From contig JAVBPZ010000010.1 of the NCBI GenBank assembly GCA_031549285.1, forward strand, positions 1-64,000: DNA of 64,000 nt. Direction: 5' to 3'. Of this stretch, positions 60,391 through 64,000 are shown one piece after another. Numbering within the stretch: position 1 is the first letter of the stretch; every line of letters starts with the position of its first letter. The DNA is from JAAYCI01 sp031549285 (GTDB lineage Bacteria; Bacillota; Clostridia; Oscillospirales; Ruminococcaceae). Both the position numbers and the translations under genes were made by a program. The notes under the pieces were generated by a model that saw only the letters and a list, made by a program, of their open reading frames with translations, searched no databases and was not told the origin of the DNA.

Positions 60391-61372
60391 CACGGCCAAA
60401 AGCCCCATAAGCCCATTGAAGAGAGTGGCGGACAAGGTCTTTGGGGTAAGGGAACTGACCATCTTTATCATACTGGTACTTTTTTCCGTGGTGCTGTCAC
60501 TTACATCACCAAACTTTTTAACAGCATCCAATATCCGCGTCATCTTCACCGGCCTTTCCTATGACATGCTGGTGTGCTCCTTCATGGCCATTACGTTGAT
60601 CGGTGGTATGATCGATTTTTCGGTCGGTTCTATGTTGGGGTTTTGCGGCTTTGCCTGCAGCCTGATGCTTTTACAGGGCTGGAACATGTGGTTGTGCATC
60701 CTGATTACTATTTGTATCGGCCTGGCTATGGGGTCAATCAACGGCATTATTGTCAGTAAGTTGAATATTCTGCCTATGGTGGCCACCATGGGCACCTGGA
60801 TGGCATACAAGGGACTGGGTCTTGCCATGATCAAGAACCAGTCCATTGGCAGCCTGCCGGCAGAAATAAAGGTGTTTGGGCAGGAGTGGAACGTGTTTGG
60901 CATTCCGTTCTCTATTATTCTAATGGTGGTTGTGTGTGTGCTGGCCTGGTTCCTTTTGAAGTATGTTCCGTTCTTCCATAAGGCCTTTTACATTGGTGAA
61001 AACAAAGATTCAGCAAAGCTGGCAGGCATTAATGTAAACCGATTCACCATCGTTTGCTATGCGCTTACCGGCGCCATGGCTGCGCTTACCGGCGTGATGT
61101 CCATTTCCCGTTTTGGCAGCGCCCCGTCTACCATGGGGCAAGGGCTGGAGTTCAAGCTGGTAACGGCGCTGCTTATTGGCGGCGTATCCTTCAGCGGCGG
61201 CGGCGGTTCTATTCTGGGTGCGTTTTTGGGCGCATTGTTGATGCAGATCATCACCAACGCCTTGGCCATGTTCAATATTGAGTCTAACCTGCAAAGCGTG
61301 GTAGTGGGCGTCATTTTGATTGTCGCAGTATCCTTTGACGAATACAACCAAAAACGCCGGCGCGGCTCTTAG
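60377..61372 (+). CDS. Sugar ABC transporter permease (RbsC-like)
   Basis: 331 residues with about ten membrane helices and family signatures 'FYIGENKDSAKLAGINVNRF' (coupling segment) and 'LLIGGVSFSGGGGSILGAFL'. ATG 60377 lies 8 nt after GAGGGG, inside the ATPase gene; the earlier start at 60362 is less likely. It completes the transporter. A short GCAGAAA/TTTCTGC hairpin (61389-61407) follows the stop. Confidence 0.93.
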   Translation: MKSNSTAKSPISPLKRVADKVFGVRELTIFIILVLFSVVLSLTSPNFLTASNIRVIFTGLSYDMLVCSFMAITLIGGMIDFSVGSMLGFCGFACSLMLLQGWNMWLCILITICIGLAMGSINGIIVSKLNILPMVATMGTWMAYKGLGLAMIKNQSIGSLPAEIKVFGQEWNVFGIPFSIILMVVVCVLAWFLLKYVPFFHKAFYIGENKDSAKLAGINVNRFTIVCYALTGAMAALTGVMSISRFGSAPSTMGQGLEFKLVTALLIGGVSFSGGGGSILGAFLGALLMQIITNALAMFNIESNLQSVVVGVILIVAVSFDEYNQKRRRGS

Positions 61373-61468
61373 CTGTGTGCCGGGCTGCGCAGAAACGGGT
61401 TTTCTGCCGCGTAAAATTACTGTGATTTTTTGTTCATTAGCGGAAGCATATGTAGGGAGGGGAAAGGT

Positions 61469-63481
61469 ATGGAAAAGATATTTTTGAACGGAACAAACGA
61501 GTACAAGCTTATGTCGCAAACCGGGGTGAAGCAATATGTTTTCCCGCTGGACAGCGACCACAACGCCATTTGGGATTCTACGCCCATGCCGAACGGGGAC
61601 TTGTATTTTGCGCTTGCAACAGAACTTACCACGGCAGGGTACACGCGGCTTTATAAATACGATTTTGCATCCAACACCGTAGAAGAGTGCTTTAAAGTAG
61701 AGGATGTCATTATGCCGTCCGACCGCGCCATACGCGCAAGCAAATTTCATACTTCCATCAGCCAGATGGTGGACGGACGCCTTGTAATGACCACGCACAC
61801 CACCGACAGAAGCCCGCGTCACCCGTCTTGGATGCCGATTGCCTATTATCACCATGTGTGGGACGGATATGCAGGCTCGAACATTGTGGTGTACGACCCG
61901 GCAACAAAAAAGGCGGAGAACCTGGGCATTCCGGTTCCGCACGAGTCCATTTACGGTTCGCTGTATGACCCAAAGCACAACGCCCTGTTTTTTACCGGTT
62001 TCTTCCGCGGGCACACATACCGTTATTCTTTCGACGATAAGAAGCTGATCGATTTTGGCCAACTGGCGGAAAACTTTTCTTTCCGCTTGCTGCAGGACAA
62101 AAACGGGGATATTATGGGCTCTACGCGTTCCGGGTACATGTATTTGATTGACGCCGACACGCTGGAAGTACAGGATCTTGGCTACCGTATTCCGTTTGCA
62201 ACCTATCCAGAGTACCTGATGGGAGATTTCAAATGCCTTAGCAACGGCGGTATTGGCCCCGACGGCCGGCTGTATATGTGCTTCTTTTATAGCCGCCACA
62301 TTATTGCCTATGACAGCGACACGCGGCAATTTGAAGACATGGGCGAGTACCTGCCGGGCTATCCTGTACATGTAAACGGCGAAACCCGCAACGGTATTTT
62401 TGGCATGCATTTCGACAACGACGGGGTGCTGTGGTATGCGGTGTTCAGCCGCAACTGTAACAGCGGCATCCGTGAAATAGGGCTGCCGTCTTCCCTTTTC
62501 CGCTGGGACATTACGCGGGGCGGAAAACCGGAATGGCTAGGGTTGGCAGGCACGAAAGACCGTGTGGCCTGCTGGACCAGCGAAGTATGTGTTGGGCCGG
62601 ATGACATTTTGTATATCATTGGCTCGAACCATGCCGCCGACGGGCCGGACATTACGGCGGTGGATTTAAAAGCCTTTCAAAAGGATATGTACAATTTTGG
62701 CAAAGAGGAGATCGTGGACGAATACTATATGAACCCGGCGTCAAAACGCTACAATGACGCCGCCGATTTTTTCCTGGAGCAGGAGGAATTCGGCGCGAAA
62801 AACAATTGGCGCGTACCCTATGAAATGGCATGCCCGCCCACACGGCTGTGGCGTGCCCTTGCGCCGGACAACATTGAAAATTCACGCGTGAAAAACCTTG
62901 CGTGGATAGGCAACGATACACTTGCCGGTATTTGCGGAAGCGAAAAAGATTTTGTGTTCCGTACCCAAAATGGCGAAATACTGGAGATTACCCCGAAAGA
63001 AGAAAATGCAGCGCTATATGCTGCACTGGCTTCGCAAAAAGCTGTATTGCCGCAGATAGAAGATTTGCCCTATTACCCGGGGCGGCAGTACAAGGCGGTT
63101 GCCAGCGCGGCGGTTGCCATGGCCGGCGGCAAGATGGTGGTTGGTACGGAAGAAGGGATGCTTGCCGTGTGTGACGGTGAAGATATCTTTGCGCTGGGGC
63201 CGGCTGTTTACAACGGGCCCATACGCAGCCTGTGCTGCACTTCCGACGGGAAAACTGTGTATGGTGTGGGCGGCGATGAGGACGATTTGGGCATTGTGTT
63301 CCGCTATGATGCGCAAAATGGCTTACGCTGGCTGGGGCATGTCACCTATGATGCAGCGTCGCCCCACAGCACTGTAAACTGCCCCATCATCACCTCGTGC
63401 GCCATCAGCCCGGACGACAGGGTTTTGGCGGTTGGCTCTGGGGACCGTATGGGCCAGATTATGTATTACCAGCTGGGTTGA
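61469..63481 (+). CDS. Large cytosolic beta-propeller protein, unknown function
   Basis: 670 residues, with no signal peptide or membrane helix. Repeated strand patterns such as 'LYKYDFASNTVEECFKV', 'VVYDPATKKAENLGIPVP', 'TYRYSFDDKKLIDFG', 'MYLIDADTLEVQDLGYRIPF' and 'HIIAYDSDTRQFEDMGEYLP' are typical beta-propeller blades, probably seven or more. ATG 61469 follows GGGAGGGG. It might be a lyase, epimerase or lactonase of the propeller class or a scaffold; no catalytic set is recognised. It is 97 bp after the permease and belongs to the catabolic operon. Confidence 0.75.
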   Translation: MEKIFLNGTNEYKLMSQTGVKQYVFPLDSDHNAIWDSTPMPNGDLYFALATELTTAGYTRLYKYDFASNTVEECFKVEDVIMPSDRAIRASKFHTSISQMVDGRLVMTTHTTDRSPRHPSWMPIAYYHHVWDGYAGSNIVVYDPATKKAENLGIPVPHESIYGSLYDPKHNALFFTGFFRGHTYRYSFDDKKLIDFGQLAENFSFRLLQDKNGDIMGSTRSGYMYLIDADTLEVQDLGYRIPFATYPEYLMGDFKCLSNGGIGPDGRLYMCFFYSRHIIAYDSDTRQFEDMGEYLPGYPVHVNGETRNGIFGMHFDNDGVLWYAVFSRNCNSGIREIGLPSSLFRWDITRGGKPEWLGLAGTKDRVACWTSEVCVGPDDILYIIGSNHAADGPDITAVDLKAFQKDMYNFGKEEIVDEYYMNPASKRYNDAADFFLEQEEFGAKNNWRVPYEMACPPTRLWRALAPDNIENSRVKNLAWIGNDTLAGICGSEKDFVFRTQNGEILEITPKEENAALYAALASQKAVLPQIEDLPYYPGRQYKAVASAAVAMAGGKMVVGTEEGMLAVCDGEDIFALGPAVYNGPIRSLCCTSDGKTVYGVGGDEDDLGIVFRYDAQNGLRWLGHVTYDAASPHSTVNCPIITSCAISPDDRVLAVGSGDRMGQIMYYQLG

Positions 63482-63523
63482 TGACAGTGCTTTCACAGCA
63501 ATGCAAAAAGGGAGGTGCCGTGG

Positions 63524-64000
63524 GTGAAAATTTGGGATACCAACTGTACTGTTACGAAAAGCGGAGAGGCAGGCTTTTGTGCGTCTCAGCTGTTATACAG
63601 TATGCAGGAATACGGAATGGAAAGAGCATTCCTCTGTTGTGACGATGTTTATGCCGCGGTGCACAATGCAGAAGGGAACGCCTATATTCGGGAAATTTTT
63701 GAACGTTGGCCGGATGCATTTTCAGGCATGGCGACCGTGAACCCATGGTTTGGGGATGACGCACAGGCAGAACTGGAACTGTGCCTGAAGCAAGGCTTTG
63801 CCGGTGTTTTTTTCAAGCCGACCATACAGGGCTTTATGGCGAATGATCCCATGATTTACCCATTTGTGTCGCTTTGCCAGAAATATGGCGCGCCGGTATA
63901 TTTCCACATGGCCACGCCTATGCAGGCGCTGCCGTTCCAGGTAATGGCCCTGGCAAAGCGGTTCCCGCAGGTGAATTTTATTATTGGCCACATGGGCGCC
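63524..64000 (+). CDS. Second TIM-barrel amidohydrolase, C-terminus beyond window
   Basis: 159 codons are visible, open to the right edge. GTG 63524 follows GGAGG (63511-63515) by 8 nt. The N-terminus reads 'MKIWDTNCTVTKSGEAGF' where related enzymes have a metal-binding HxH, so those ligands are absent. Later motifs 'AGVFFKPTIQGF', 'APVYFHMATPM' and 'NFIIGHMGA' agree with amidohydrolase 2 barrels. It is 42 bp after the propeller gene. It may be a variant with a single metal or a non-catalytic partner of the enzyme at 53886. Confidence 0.75.
   Translation, partial: MKIWDTNCTVTKSGEAGFCASQLLYSMQEYGMERAFLCCDDVYAAVHNAEGNAYIREIFERWPDAFSGMATVNPWFGDDAQAELELCLKQGFAGVFFKPTIQGFMANDPMIYPFVSLCQKYGAPVYFHMATPMQALPFQVMALAKRFPQVNFIIGHMGA

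Noticed and set aside
61010..62410. Minus-strand open frame of 466 codons
   Set aside because: It spans the permease end and propeller gene in antisense, with the composition of a shadow frame.
1..64000. tRNA, rRNA, CRISPR and insertion-sequence search by eye
   Set aside because: No T-loop-like tRNA ends, no regularly spaced repeats with spacers and no transposase motifs were found.

Overview
The window looks like chromosomal DNA of a gut-type anaerobic Firmicute of class Clostridia, probably Oscillospiraceae/Ruminococcaceae-like. The reasons are strong AGGAGG ribosome sites with some GTG/TTG starts, a FabK-type fatty-acid operon behind a MarR (FabT-like) gene, a Firmicutes-type EssC/YukD/WXG100 secretion locus, YesM/YesN two-component genes with sugar-binding proteins, and lipoprotein sugar transporters. 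The genus assignment is inference. I saw no tRNA, rRNA, CRISPR array or transposase gene.

Layout: 1-2313 (-) is the N-terminal part of a secreted repeat protein that runs off the left edge. 3157-12864 (+) is a compact type VII secretion (T7SSb-like) locus: YukD, EssC, a WXG100 protein, then small helical partners, a pre-toxin/toxin protein and a likely immunity protein. 12943-23636 (-) is a complete fatty-acid operon in the order fabT, fabH, acpP, fabK, fabD, fabG, fabF, accB, fabZ, accC, accD, accA, followed upstream (23966-25696, -) by an acyl-CoA synthetase. Similar MarR-type boxes lie at the promoters of fabT, fabH and the synthetase, so these probably form one lipid regulon. 26340-27095 (+) is a polytopic membrane protein with a long structured leader. 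27279-29414 (-) is ptsH-ptsI; 29514-29924 is a hotdog thioesterase.

29966-40014 is a sugar-sensing and uptake unit: a YesN/YesM pair with two extra sugar-binding proteins (-), divergent from mglBAC (+). 40719-42426 is an AbrB-like regulator with a two-gene ABC exporter. 42744-49182 is a signalling cluster: a FIST sensor and a hybrid kinase on (-), and a divergent hybrid kinase with HPt whose reading frame is interrupted by one in-frame TAG. 49276-50580 holds two acetyltransferases.

50698-64000 is the most novel region: a DeoR-type regulator divergent from a long catabolic operon encoding YjbQ, an FGGY kinase, a TIM-barrel amidohydrolase, an M20-type hydrolase, a NagB-like protein with altered catalytic residues, a sugar ABC transporter (SBP, ATPase, permease), a cytosolic beta-propeller protein and a second amidohydrolase cut by the right edge. 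This combination suggests an undescribed route for an acylated or lactonised (amino)sugar. A long, nearly symmetrical inverted repeat sits between its binding-protein and ATPase genes.
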